From positions 264,352 to 326,351 of the forward strand of contig CAUYUJ010021137.1 of assembly GCA_963575745.1 (NCBI GenBank): 62,000 nucleotides of DNA, read 5' to 3'. The notes under the pieces are model-generated. The model did no database searches, was not told the origin of the DNA, and worked only from the letters and a program-made list of their open reading frames with translations. The translations under genes and the position numbers were made by a program. This stretch comes from Prorocentrum cordatum (lineage: Eukaryota; Sar; Dinophyceae; Prorocentrales; Prorocentraceae). Position 1 is the stretch's first letter, and every line of letters begins with the position of its first letter. Below, one piece after another: positions 31,284 through 43,050 of the stretch.

Positions 31284-31331
31284 AGGGGGCGGCGGATCGA
31301 AGACGCCTACGGCGAATCACCGCCGCCCCCT
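31284..31331. other. Nested hairpin, junction copy 5
   Basis: Perfect 12-base arms and the conserved loop. The flanks of this copy and copy 4 differ by several substitutions, while the 48 hairpin bases are identical. Confidence 0.9.
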
Positions 31332-32345
31332 GCCTTTGTGGAAACGCCTATGTGGCCGAACTCTGAGGCCAGACCTGCCAAGCTATCGGACCATGTGTTC
31401 CCCGAATCGGTTTGGAAAGCCTTCGGGGAACACGTGGGCATCTTCAAGGTCATCTTGGCCGCCTGGAGGCAATTTTGACCCTTTCGGGCCTTCTTGGAGG
31501 ACGTCTTGGAGGGCTCGTTGGGCCGTCTTGGAGGCCATCCTGAGCGTCTTGGAGGCCTCTTCGGCCGTCTTGGGGGCCTCTTGGGGCCGTCTTGGGCGCC
31601 TCTTGGGCCGTTCTGGGGCCATCATTGGAGGCCTGTTGGGCGATCCTTGGGCGATCTTTGGGCTCCTCTTGGGCCGTATCGGGCCGTCGGAAGGCTGAAA
31701 CGAAGCAAATGTCAAAGTCCTGCAAACACCCAGGGAAATTCACTGTTTTTAGCTTTTTCTGGCCTTCCTGGAGGCCCTCTTGGAGGCCTCTTGGGCCGTC
31801 TTGGGCCAGCTGCGAGCCACCTTCGGCCATCTTGGTGGGCTCCTGGCCCGTCTGACGCCGTCGGAAGCCGTTTGGGGAGCCTTTCTGGGCCGGATTCTGG
31901 GGCACTCTTGGGGTGCTCCAGGGCGGTGTTGGAGGCCATCTTGGGCGCCTTCGAGGCCTCTTCGGCCGTCTTGGGGCCCTCTTGGGGCCGCCTTGAGGTG
32001 GGCGATCTTGAGGCGACCTTGGGGGCCTCTTGGGCCGTCTTGGGCTGTCGGAAAGCCGAAATGGCGCAAATGCCAAAATCCTTCAAACACCGAAGGAAAA
32101 TCACGGATTTTCGCCTCGTCGGGCCTTCCTGGAGGACCTCTTGGAGGCCTCTTGGGCCGTCTTGGGGGCCTCTTGGGAACCTCTTGGGCCGTTTTGGGCC
32201 GTCTTGAGGCCATCGGGGGCCGTCTAGGGTGCATCGTGGGCCGTCTTGGAGGCATTTTGGGGCCATCTTAGCCATCTTAGAGGCCATCTTGGCCGTCTTG
32301 GAGGCGTCTTGGAGGCCATCTTGGGCCATCTTGGAGCCGTCCCTG

Positions 32346-35160
32346 CCTGCAGCCTTGGCAACTCGCACTTCCGGCAGGCCTACCGCTCAACCACGGCGGC
32401 GCTCCTTGTCCGCGCCACCGCGGGGCAGTGCATCATGCAAGTGATCGCCAAGACGGGCTGGCGGGTGTCAACCGCTGGCATCAGGCCGTCATCTTCTTGC
32501 GGGGCCGACCCGTGGGACGTGCTCGCTGGCGACCCGTCGGGTGGGTCCGTGCTCTTCTGGGGGCCCAATAGACAGCGTGTCAGCCGCCAAACCGCCAAAG
32601 GGTGAGTGAGGTCCGCAGTTCAGCTGCAGCGGCTCAGCATCCCGGCGCCGCGAACGACTCAGCTCGTTCCCACCGCCAAGGCGGACAACGCAATCCTCGT
32701 CGCCCGCGACGCGGAAGAGTTGGCCACGGGTCGACGCTGGCGACCCCTCGTTCAGGCCCAGGGCTGGCCGAGCCCGAGGCTGGCCCGCCCGCGAGCGATG
32801 ACCGCGCAGACCAGCCCCCCGCGAGTGGGCGCCGCCGCCGCGGTCGCGGCTACCTGCGGGCGCCGACCTGTTGGCGGTCCTCGAACCCGCCGACGACTGG
32901 AGCGATTGCGCGCAGACCAGCCTGCGGCCGGCCACGGCCGATGCCCCCGCAATCGGCCCGGCCGCCGCCCTGGCCCTTCGCCCGCAGGGTGCCGGGCTCC
33001 TGCCAGACCGCCAGGACTTGTCGGTGCGGCCCCACCGGCTCGGCACAGCCCCCCCCGCGCAGCTCCCCAGCGGCTGCTGCCGCCATTGCGCTTGCTGCGC
33101 CGTGGCACTTCGCGGGGGGTCCTAAGCGGCGGCGCGTGCTGCCTCTTGAGTCGCGCGCCGCGCAGCCGCCTCAAGGGCTGGCCGTGCCGCTTGCGACGGC
33201 GCTGCCAGCCGCGCATGGGCCAGCGAGCTGGCAGGCTCAGCCTCTCCCGGCGGCCTCGACTCAGCCAGAGGCCCTGCCAACGCCCCCGCCGATCCACCGC
33301 GCGCTCCCCAGGACATGGCGCCGCCCCCGGGTCTTGCGAAGGCTTCGGAGCCCCCCTGCGAGGCGCCTCGCCAACGTAGCCCCCGGCTACGCCGGCTCTC
33401 GGCCACCGCGTCGCGGTCGCGACAGTGGGTAAAGCGGCGTCTCGGGCGAGCGTGGTCGCGGCCGTGGCCTCCTGGGGCCTCCGGGATGGAGTCGCCGCGG
33501 GCATGCCCCCGACGAAGGCGCCAACTCTCGTCGAGGCCCCCCCCTGGCATCGGGCCGGTGCCCCGCTGGCAGGACGGCTTGGTCCCAATCAAACCACCGC
33601 AGCCTACGCTGCGGGCGGTGGACCCTGGCTGGCCCCCGCCGCCGCCGGCGAGCGCCTCTGCGAGCGCCTTTGCGAGCGCCGCCCCGCCGCGCCCGCCGCG
33701 GGCGACGCCTGCGACCCGCCTGGGCGCCGCGGCTGGGCCCCAACTCACCCCGGGACAAGCAGCCGCTCAGGAGGCAGCTGCGGGAGGCGCTGAATCGGAC
33801 AACCTCGCGCTCGAGGGCGCCGCGCCTATGCGAGGCCCCGCGCCCGAGCCTGCCGACGCCAGGCCAGAGCGCGATGGCGGCGGCGGCCCCGGGCGCCCAA
33901 CCGGGGCCGCCCATCGTGCACCACTTGGCCAAAGGCGCAGGGCCCTGCGCTCCAATTTGGCACCGCGCCCCCCGCCGGCGGGGAGTCGCGTCTCCCTCCG
34001 CCGCTAAGGGGGCGCCGCTCGTGGTGTCCATCCTGCCCAGCGGGGTCCAGCCGCCGCACGCGGCGCCCTCTTTTGCTGACCCTGATCTTGGCGCAACGCG
34101 CGCCTCGACCCCTTGGCCGCCGCGCGGCCCGCAAATCGCAGGCGTGGCGCCACTTGCAGAGGTGCGCGCCGCGTGTCGCGATGCTGCGCAAGCTAGCGAC
34201 GCCCCGGCGCAGCCGCGTGGCTCAGCGGCGCCGAGTGCCCCCCTCCTTCGGGGGTCGCCTCGGCTTCCTGTTCAGCCGACGTCACCTGAACAAGCGTTCG
34301 CACGGCGGAGGGCGTTGATTTTTCGCGTGCCAAGGACGCGCGATCGCCAGTCGGCGCGCCCCTGGCCGACGGGGCGGCCGACGCCGAGCGCGCGTGCGTG
34401 AGTGGCGGCTGCCGTCGCGCCCGCCGCCGCGCTGCCGCTGGGCTGCCGCTCCTTATATTTTTTCCTTTCCTCCTCCTCGCTCGCGCCCGTCGGGCGGATA
34501 GCTCAGGTGAGCCTGCCAAAGGGCACCGAGCCAATGGTCATTTTCGTTCGGGGAGTGTTCTCGGCCTCTGGGCTCCCCGCCAGCGAGCTGACCCCGCCTC
34601 CCGGGGCGGCGATGGTCCGCGTGCGTGCCGCTTGGTGGGTGCTGGCGTCGCTAGCCTGGGCGCCCAATGGGAACTGTGCGCGTGCCGACGGGTCCACGCG
34701 CGACGTTTCGTGGCAATTTTAACCCTATCCCCAGCAAGTCGCCGACTGATACGTTATGCGGCATGGGCGACGGGGCGGCGCTGACCACCTTCATCAGCGA
34801 TCCACATCCTCTTGTCGAGGGGGCACCGCAATAGCTGCGCAGGGGGCCCTCGTCGACACCTGCACCGACGACCCTGCAGTAGCTTAGCTCATGCAGACGG
34901 CGCGCTTGGTGGAAGCTTGCATCCCGTGCCCTGTCCCGCGTGCGGCCCGCGGACACGCCGCCGCGGGTTTTTACCTTGCATCCCGGTATGCCGAAGCGGG
35001 CACAGATAACGCAGGCCTCTTCCGCCTGGCCCTTGCAGTCGCTGCGCGCGTCGGTGCAGCGCCTTTTTTCTGATGCATGGGCGCCAATGCCGACGTCGAC
35101 CGCTCGTCGATGAATCCTTCAGGGCGCTCTCCGCCTCGGCTGGGCCTTCGTAGCCGCAGG
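32346..35160. other. GC-rich region upstream of the decayed LINE, no confident gene
   Basis: Long frames on both strands are Pro/Ala/Arg/Gly-rich. The start (32,346-32,605) has a more natural frame (VIAKTGWRVSTAGI, GGSVLFWGPNRQRVS) ending in TGA; it may be a remnant of an ORF or of the endonuclease N-terminus but shows no decisive motif. The region may be the 5' part of the element that follows. Confidence 0.4.
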
Positions 35161-35164
35161 GTGC

Positions 35165-35460
35165 CCAGGGGGGCGTGGCCGCGCGTTCAGCCAGTACAAA
35201 GGCGCGGATCAACGCACCGTGGAGCTGGGAACCTCCCGCATCGACTGCGTCCTTGCTACCCCCCAGGCCCGCCACCTGGTCGCCGACTTCGTTCTCCCGC
35301 GGGGCCTCCCAACGCCCCGAGGCCTCAGAGTCGCGTTGGATCTCGACCTGGGCCAGCAAAATGCCTTTCGCCTCAAGCCCACCAGGCCGCGCCTTCCCTT
35401 GCCCGACCGCATCCCGTGGCAAGATATTCAGGACTTGGGCGAGGATGTCGAGTGTGCTTG
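35165..35460 (+). pseudogene. LINE endonuclease (APE/EEP-type) domain, C-terminal end
   Basis: The frame with FSQYKGADQ then GTSRIDCVLATPQARHLVAD and GLPTPRGLRVALDLDL matches the end of the endonuclease/exonuclease/phosphatase domain of LINE elements. There, an S-R-I-D-Y-V-L strand precedes the catalytic histidine. Here the usual H of the final S/T-H-x-P motif is missing (TPRGLRV), so the nuclease would be inactive. The N-terminal half of the domain is not recognisable. Same strand as the RT remnant that follows. Confidence 0.65.
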
Positions 35461-37385
35461 CCCCGGCGCCGTGCAGGTCGTACGGTGCCGACGATCCCAA
35501 TGCCATGTTCAGGATCGCAAACGACCCGGCGCGCGGCTTCACGTGCGCGCTCAACGCGACGCGGGCATTGGTGCAGCCTCAGGCCGGCACAAGCCCTCCG
35601 AGCGCGGCAACGCCCCCACCTTCTTCGCCGGGCACGCCCTCCCCAGAGCCGTGCCCGACGACGGGGCTGCTGACCGTGTCGTACTCGAACAACAGAGATT
35701 TTTTTGCGCCACCTGGAGTCCCCAGCAAAGGTGCAGCATGCTGTGGCGGGGTCCGCCAGCTCAGCCCGCGCCGCCCTTGCCGACCGCATTCGCCGCGCGC
35801 GGGCCAGCGCCGCGCTGCTCAGCGGGCGCCTGGGTACTTAGCTTGGCGCAGCCGCCCACTTCCCAGCTCGGCGGGACCGGGCCCCCCCGGAAGGGCAACT
35901 GCTTGCTGACTTCGCGGCCCAAGTTCACGTCCGCGTCCAGCGCGACCGCGTCCGCCCCAAGGCTGGTCGCGTCCAGGAATGGACCGCCCAGATGCGCGCG
36001 TTGGACCACGGGTGCGCCAAAGCCGCGTGGGCCATGGCCGCCGGCGCCTCAGCCGCCCGCTACCTGCGCACTCCGCGCAATGGGGCTCCGCGACCCCCCT
36101 GGGATATGGGGCCCAGTCGTGAAGGGCGAGCCCTTGTCTGAAAGCGCGGCCGTCCCTGGTGCAGGCGACGACCCGTTGCGCGACGCTGACTCGCGCGCCT
36201 CGGCTGGCGACGAGCCCGACGTTTAGCGCGCCATGCATGCGGCCCACCACCGCCCCAGCGAGATGATCGCCGATGCCCGGGCGATGCTCGGACTCGCGGT
36301 CGACGCCGGGGAACCCGTCCCGCTTCTATATCGCGCCCGCGACTCCCGAGATCACGATCCGATCCCCGCGCGTGGCGCCTTCGCAGAGGAGTGCGCCGCC
36401 GAACTCCCCCCGCGCGTCCAAGCGGCCCCCTTCGCCCTCGCAGAAGACATGCTCATCGATTTCATCCGCCGCCGTCCCTCCCGACGTGTGCGCGGGCTTG
36501 GCGGTTGGGCCGCTAGGGGGGCCAGGGCTCCCCTGGGCTGACTGCCGCGGCTATTCGCTCGCACCTTGCGAGCCATGCAGCGCGCGGGTGTCGTCCATGG
36601 CCCCCCTCTCCACACCCGAACCTCTGCCTGCGCGGAGGGCGCGGTGAACTTCCGACCGGCCAGCGGCTCCTGTCCGCGATGGCGGCGTGGATGTGCGCCC
36701 GGGAAGGGCCCGCCTACAGGTCCCTAGGTAAGTGGCGCTCGCAATGGGCCCGCGCTGCCAGTTCTGGTGCCGTCTCGCGCGCCGCCGTCGGTGACGTCGG
36801 CGCTGCCCTCGCCCCGCTCCCTCCCGCTGGCTGGAGCTGCACTGGGCCGCCAAAAGTGCTTTGACTACCTCTTTATTGACGTCTGTCTCCTACTTGCCAA
36901 GCGCGCTGGATGCCCATGCGACATCGGTGACGTCTGAGCCTACTTCTACAGCAACCACAGGCGCTACGCCCGCGTGGGCAGGGGGCCTACTCGCGGCCCC
37001 TGGCCCGCGCAAACAGGCACCTGCAAGGCTGTTCTTGGTCTTCGGGCGACATCGCACTAACGGTGTGCGTCTGGGCCAGCCGCCGGCGCCCCTGCGCCTC
37101 GATGTCGCTCTGCGCTACCTTCGTCGACGACAGCCATTCCACTGCCCCCTCGGCAGCGGAGCTCGGGGAGGCGCGCTTAAGGGGTCCGAGCGGTTCGACC
37201 ACTTTTCTGGACAGTGTGTGCGCCCAGTGGAAGTAGTCGGACGGGCCCTCGGCCAGACGCTGTGAGATACAGTCAACCAAATGGCGCTCCGTGGAAGACC
37301 TTTTCGCGTGCACGACCAATTTAAGCTGGTTGGCAGCCGCGTCGACGTCCGCCCCGACCCCGTGGAGGGGAAATGTGGGGCATTT
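35461..37385 (+). pseudogene. Decayed LINE reverse transcriptase, frameshifted
   Basis: Protein-like pieces occur in changing frames. A linker piece with EWTAQMRALDHGCAKAAWAM lies near 35,975. AAELPPRVQAAPFALAED lies near 36,400 (the pre-finger PR motif). KCFDYL at 36,854-36,871 fits RT motif A. It is followed by AKRAGCP, a stop, and YFYSNHRRYARVGRG, then CKAVLGLRATSH near 37,025 (motif B position). TFVDDSHS at about 37,118-37,141 is motif C. Several in-frame stops and shifts separate these pieces, so no protein is made. Similarity fades at about 37,380, where a CT/T tract begins. The missing post-palm part may be the fragment at 41.47-43.05 kb. Confidence 0.6.
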
Positions 37386-37390
37386 GTTAG

Positions 37391-37612
<222 letters not shown>

Positions 37613-40560
37613 CCTTCGCGGATGGATCCACCTCTAATGGCATCCTCCTAGGGGTGTGTCCATCCTATTAGAGATGGGCCCACCTCTGATGGAATCGACT
37701 TAGGGATGGATCGACCCCAACCAGAATCCTTTTACATGTGGATCCCCTCTGATGGACTCCAATTGCACGTGGATCCACTTCTCATGGCATCCTAATAAGG
37801 ATCGATCCACGTTTAGTTGCATCCTCCTACGGATGGATGCAGCTCTGGCAAACTTCTTGTACAGACGGATCCATCTCTAATGAAATCATATTAGGGATGG
37901 AGCTACCTCTAAAGGAATCAGATTAGGAATGGATCCGCCCTTAATGGCGTCCTATTTGTGATGGATGCACTTCTAATGAAGACAGATTAGGGATGAACGC
38001 AACTGTAACAAAATCCTTTTAGCGATGGATACACCTCTACTGGTATCCTGTTACATATGGATCTATCTGTCACAGGATCCCATCAGATATGAATTCATCC
38101 CTAAGTGAATCCTACTAGAGATATATCCAGCTTCGATGGAATCCTTCTAGAGATGGAGCCAGTTTTGGCAGAATCCCACTGGAGATAGAGCTAACTCTAC
38201 TAGCATCCTATTACATGCGCATACACATACTGGAATTCTGTTACATCTAGATCCACCTCTATTGGATGTCCTACTAAGACATGGGCCCACCTCTAATGGA
38301 ATCGTATTACAGGTGGATCCAGCTGTACTGGGACCCTACTAGCCATGGATCCAGCTGTGTTGGGATCTTATTACAGATGGACCCAGCGCTAATTTACTCT
38401 TACTATAGATCTGTCCACCTGTCATGGAGTCCTGTCAGAGATGGATCCACTCAGTGGGATCCTATGAGGGATGGATACACCTCTCACGGAATCATCATAG
38501 GGATGTATGCACCTCTAACAGAACCTTTTAGCGATGGATCCACATCTACTGGAACCATATCAGGGAGTTGGGGCCACTTCTAACATAATCCTAACTCATA
38601 TGGGTCCACCTCTAATGGGGATCCAGCTGTAATTGGGTCCTGCTAGAGATGGGTCCAGCTCTATCAGAATCGTATTACATATGGATCCGCGTCTGATAGA
38701 CTCCTTTTACATCTGGACCCACCTTTCATACATATTATATTAGGAGTGGGTCCACCTCTGGTATGAGGGATGGGTCCACCTTCGATGAAACTCTGTCAGT
38801 GATGGATCCGCGTCTAATGGAAACATTTAGGGATGGAGCACCTCTGCTAGAATCCTATTAGCGATGGATCCGCCTCCTAGTGGAATCGCATTAGAGATGG
38901 ATGCACCTGCAATGCAATGATATTAGCGATGGGCCCACCTCTAATTGAATCCTGTTACGGAATAAAATACAATTAGAGATGGATCCAGCTCTAACTCCTA
39001 TGAGAGGTGGATCCTCCTTTACTGGCATCCAATTAGGGATGGATTTGCCTCTGACGGAATCATTTTAGGGATGGGGACCATGTTGGGGAGTTGGAACCGT
39101 TTCTAACTTAACCCTAATACATATGGATCCATGTCTTTTGGAATCGTGATACATATGGATCCAGCTGTAATTGACATCTATTAGCAATGGATCCAGCCGT
39201 CATAGGGTCCTTCTACAGATGGATCCAGCGATAATTGGGTCCCACTAGAGATGGATCCAGCTCTATCAGAATCCTATTACATATAGATCCGCCTCTGATA
39301 CACTCTTTTTACACCTGGATCCTCCTTTGCTAGAATTCTACAAGGGATGGATCCACATCTACCGGGCTTATCTGAGGGATGGGTCCACCTTCAATGGAAC
39401 TCTGTCATTGATGGATCCGCTTCTAGCGGAAACATTTCAGGGATGAAGCACCTCTCATAGGATCCCATTAGCGATGGATAACATTACAGATGGATGCACC
39501 TCCAGTGCAGTGATATTAGCGATGGCCCACCTCTAATTGAATCTTGTTACGGATGGATTTACCTCTAACAGAATCCCATTAGAGATGGATCCAGCTTTGA
39601 CTTTTATTAGAGATGGATCCACCTTTAATGGCGTCCAAGTAGGGGCGGATTCGCCTCTAACGGAATCATATCAGGGATGGATGCACCTCTAATAGAATCC
39701 TATTAGTGATGGGTCCACCTCTAATGGAATCCTAATACACATGGATCCAGCTGTACTTGAAAACTATTAGCAATGAGTCCAGTCGTCATAGGGTCCTACT
39801 ACAGATGGATCCAGCGATAATTGGGTCCTGCCAGAGATGGATCCACCTCTAACAGAATCTTATTTCAGATGGATCCGCCTCTGATCGACCCCTTTTGCAC
39901 CTGGATCCACCTCTGATTTTATCCTACTAGGGATGGATCCACATCTAATGGAATCATATGAGGGATGGATCCACCTTCGATCGAACTCTGTCAGTGATGG
40001 ATCCGCTTCGAATGGGAACATTTTAGGGGTGACGCACTTCTAATATAATCCCATTGGCGATGTATCCACATCTAATTGAGTCATATTAGGGATGGATGTA
40101 CCTATAGTAGAATGATATTCGCGGTGGGCCCAGCTCTAATTGAATCCGGTACGGATGGATCTACCTCTATTAGAATCCTATTAGAGATGTACCCAGCTCT
40201 AACTCCTAGTAGCGATGGATCCACCTCTAATGGAATCCTATCATAGGTGGATCCAGCTCTAATGACATCCTATTAGCGAGAAACCTTCCTCGGGTGGAAA
40301 CCTGATAGAGATGGATCCACTTGTATTAGAATCGTATCAGCGATCGATCCAGATCAACTTGAATCCTAGTTCAGATGGGTCCACCTCTATGGAACCATGC
40401 TAGCGATGGATCCACCTGTCATGGAATCCGATTGGGGATGGATCCACCTCTCATGGGGATCGTATGAGGGATGGATTCCCTGCACGTGGAATCCTACGAG
40501 GGATGGGTTCACCTCTAAGAGAAACACATTAGGAATGGATGCGCCCCTGATAGAATTCTG
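37613..40560 (+). repeat. ~33-bp degenerate satellite with frequent GGATCC
   Basis: Loose tandem units of the type GATGGATCCACCTCTAATGG followed by AATCCTATTAGAG, near 33-36 bases each, so about 85 units. The copies are highly diverged. GGATCC is kept in many. AT-richer than the rest of the window. Within it a longer-period pattern (about 550-600 bases) is suggested by recurring phrases such as GGGAGTTGG followed by ATAATCCTAA (38,555 and 39,095). No genes. Confidence 0.9.
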
Positions 40561-40599
40561 TGTGTACTCCACACAATACACATACACGTGTAAACCATC

Positions 40600-41335
40600 C
40601 GCAACAGGAGTCCTATAGAAATCCCAGCCCGCACCCCAGGATTCTTCTTGTAATCCGCAACCAAAGGGATCCTTCTGCATGGCGCCCACCAAATGAATCC
40701 CATTGACAAGCCTTACAAAAGGATTCGACTTGTAATCCATGCAATAGAAGATCTAGGTGTAAATCGCCCACAACTGGAATCTAATTGGATAGCCGCACAA
40801 AAGGATTCTATTTGCAATCCGCGCGCTGCAAATGTATTTGTAAATCGCCCACTAAAGGAATCCTTCTAACCAAACCGTACAAAAGGATTCTATGTGTAAT
40901 CCAGGCAATAGAAATTTGTAAATCGCCCACGACAGGAATCCTAATGAAAAGCCACACAAGGATTCTGTTTGTAACCCATGCAATAGAAATGTAGGTGTAA
41001 ATCGCCCACTGAAGGATTTCCTTTGAAAGGAAACCAGAAAAAGTTCTGGACCCTCGGGAAAAAGAGCAAGAACATAAAAACCGAAAATGCGCACCGCCCC
41101 CATCTTGGTTTTTTCCAGAGGATCCACAACTTTTCTGGCCCCCTTTCAAAGGAAACCTTTTTGTGGGCGATTGACACATATAATCTATTGTCTGGATTGC
41201 ACATAGAATCCTTTTGTGTGGCTTTTCAATAGGATTCCTTTTGTGAGCGATGTGCAAATCTATTTCTTGTGTGTGGAATGCACTTTTAATCGTTTTTGTA
41301 GTGCTTTTCAATCGGATTTCTTCGGTGGGCGCCGT
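40600..41335. repeat. Inverted repeat made of ~80-bp units
   Basis: Left of 41,053, ~80-base units run forward (GTAAATCGCCCAC, GGAATCCT, AAGCC-CACAAAAGGATTCT, GTAATCC-GCAATAGAAAT). Right of 41,122 the same text runs in reverse complement (GTGGGCGATT, AGAATCCTTTTGTGTGGC, AATAGGATTCC). The arms meet at CCAGAAAAAGTTCTGG and its reverse near 41,125-41,140 around a ~68-base spacer. The left arm holds more units than the right. Confidence 0.9.
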
Positions 41336-41470
41336 GTGACAGTTTTCCTTGCGTGGCGGATTACAAAAGAGTTGGTTCAGTCTGTGGCGGGTGAAAACAT
41401 AGAAGGAATAAGGAACATAAGCCGAACAATCAAAATAAACCCAACAGAGCAACATGCACCACCAAAGTGG

Positions 41471-43050
41471 TTCCCACATAGTCCCAGATTTCCCCCTTGC
41501 CCCCGACCCCCCCCTGACCAGCTCTACCTGTCGGCCCCTGCGGACGCCCATGTCCGGAGAATCTTCCCGAGGGCTTGGGGCAGAAAGCGCGCGCGGCCAG
41601 GCCGCTTGTCGCCGGCGTCTGCACCGCGGGCGCCTGACGCGCAGGCGCCCTCGACGGCCGCCGCTGGCGCCTTCGGTAAGGCACTCCTTGCAGCTCTCAG
41701 GTCCCGCGGGCGTTCACGGCTCTCCTACTGGGCCGCGATGACCATCTGCGTGACAGGCCATGCCTTCGACCTTGCGGCCATCGCGCAGTGGGAGGTTCTC
41801 TGCGCTGTCCGCAGACAGGTCGACCGCGACAGCCGGCTCAGCCGCGTTTTTGACGACCTTCGCCTGGCAGTTCAAACTAGGCCAGGCGGTGGTCCCATCG
41901 GCCGACTGTTTCAGGCCCTCGACCAGCTCGACTGGGCCTGGCCTACCAGCGGCATCATGTACGACGACTGGGGCACTGCCATCGCGTGGCTCACCCTCTC
42001 GCCCGGCTGTCTGGCCCGCGTGCTCCGGGCGTCCCAGAGGCGGTCTTTCTTGCGAAAGATAACCCCCTCCGGGCACGACCTCGGCTTCCTCGCGCGAGTG
42101 CCCCAAGGGATCGACGCGTGCGCCCCCGCGACCTCCCGCGCACCAAGGGCCGACTCAAGTGCGTGCCCCGGCAAGCGGGGCCCTCATCAACTACCTGGCT
42201 GGACGCGATCGCGCGCGGCGGCGCCCCCGCTGTGCCAGATGTAGCGCCGACGACCCCCCGCCATGTTGACGCTGCGACCAGGAGGAAGAGACGCAGAAAC
42301 GCATCTTGTGGCGATGCCCGTGTTGGGCCCGCCAGTGCCGAGCCCTATCCGCCGTGGTCTCCGACCACCATTGGGCCCAGTTCTCGCCGCGCGCGCGCGT
42401 CGCTGCGGCCTGCCGTCGGAGGGCCCCCGTGGTCTCGACCTGCAGCGGGCCCTGGCGCAGGGCCCGTTCCAGCAGCCGGCCCCGCGGCCCCCGCCAGACC
42501 ACGGGCAGGGCACGTGGCAATGACGTTCTGACCCAGACGGCCCGCGCTGGGACTACGCGGCCACGGACAGGGCCTGCTCGCGCCAGGTCCCCCCGCTGCT
42601 CGCTCGGGCAGGCTTCGGAGTATTATGCGGGGCCGATCGCCATCTCAACTACTCTGCCAGATCGACTCCGTGGGCTGGCTCCGTCCGCCCAGTGCGCTGA
42701 GACCGTGGCCCGTCTCCGCGCGGTGTCTACCGCCGGAAGACCAGTCCACGTCTTCGTGGACAATCAGACGGTGCGCGACACCTTCGAGCTCAAGCTCAGC
42801 GGTGCCCAGCCCCCAGCCCAGGGAGAGCAGGCAGATCCCTGGATGCGAGTGCGTCCAGCTGCCCACTTTCGCCGCGACGTCTTCCGAGTTTAACAAGTCA
42901 CCAGTCGCGAAGGCGAAGAAGGGGTCACTGCCGGGATGCTTGCAGCCGCCGCTGAATATTTCCACAGAAAGCCAGACGAATTGGCCCATGGGGCGGCGGC
43001 GCTCCGCGCCGTGCCTGAGACTCCGTGCGACGCTGCCTAAAAAAGTTCCA
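41471..43050 (+). pseudogene. Decayed LINE C-terminal part with RNase H-like domain
   Basis: A frame at 41,720-42,060 (RLFQALDQLDWAWP, WLTLSPGCLARVLRASQRR) matches the post-RT region of dinoflagellate LINEs. RCARCSADD, a stop, then ETQKRILWRCPCW (42,225-42,325) looks like the Cys/His stretch before RNase H. RNase H-like pieces follow: RARWDYAATDRA near 42,545, VHVFVDNQTVRDTFE near 42,745 (second catalytic Asp with N) and HRKPDELAHGAAALR near 42,965 (C-terminal D-x-x-A helix). They are in different frames with stops between, so the gene is dead. Same strand and expected order relative to the RT remnant at 35.2-37.4 kb. Confidence 0.55.

Larger units (their letters stand above)
30080..32345 (+). 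repeat. Phased CTTGG repeat, block C
   Basis: Two full junction-plus-array units. Junctions at about 30,090-30,290 and 31,170-31,440 are very similar over 200 bases (ACCTGCCAAGCTATCGG, TTCCCCGAATCGGTTTGG). Linkers lie near 30,470, 30,878, 31,686 and 32,049. Ends abruptly at CTTGGAGCCGTCCCTGCC, where unrelated GC-rich DNA begins. Confidence 0.9.

Noticed and set aside
13657-31331. CRISPR array (regularly spaced identical hairpins)
   Set aside because: Spacing is 1-9 kb and irregular, and the setting is eukaryotic.
32602-33432. Pro/Ala/Arg-rich protein gene
   Set aside because: All three plus frames and one minus frame are open through very high GC; no domain or natural composition.
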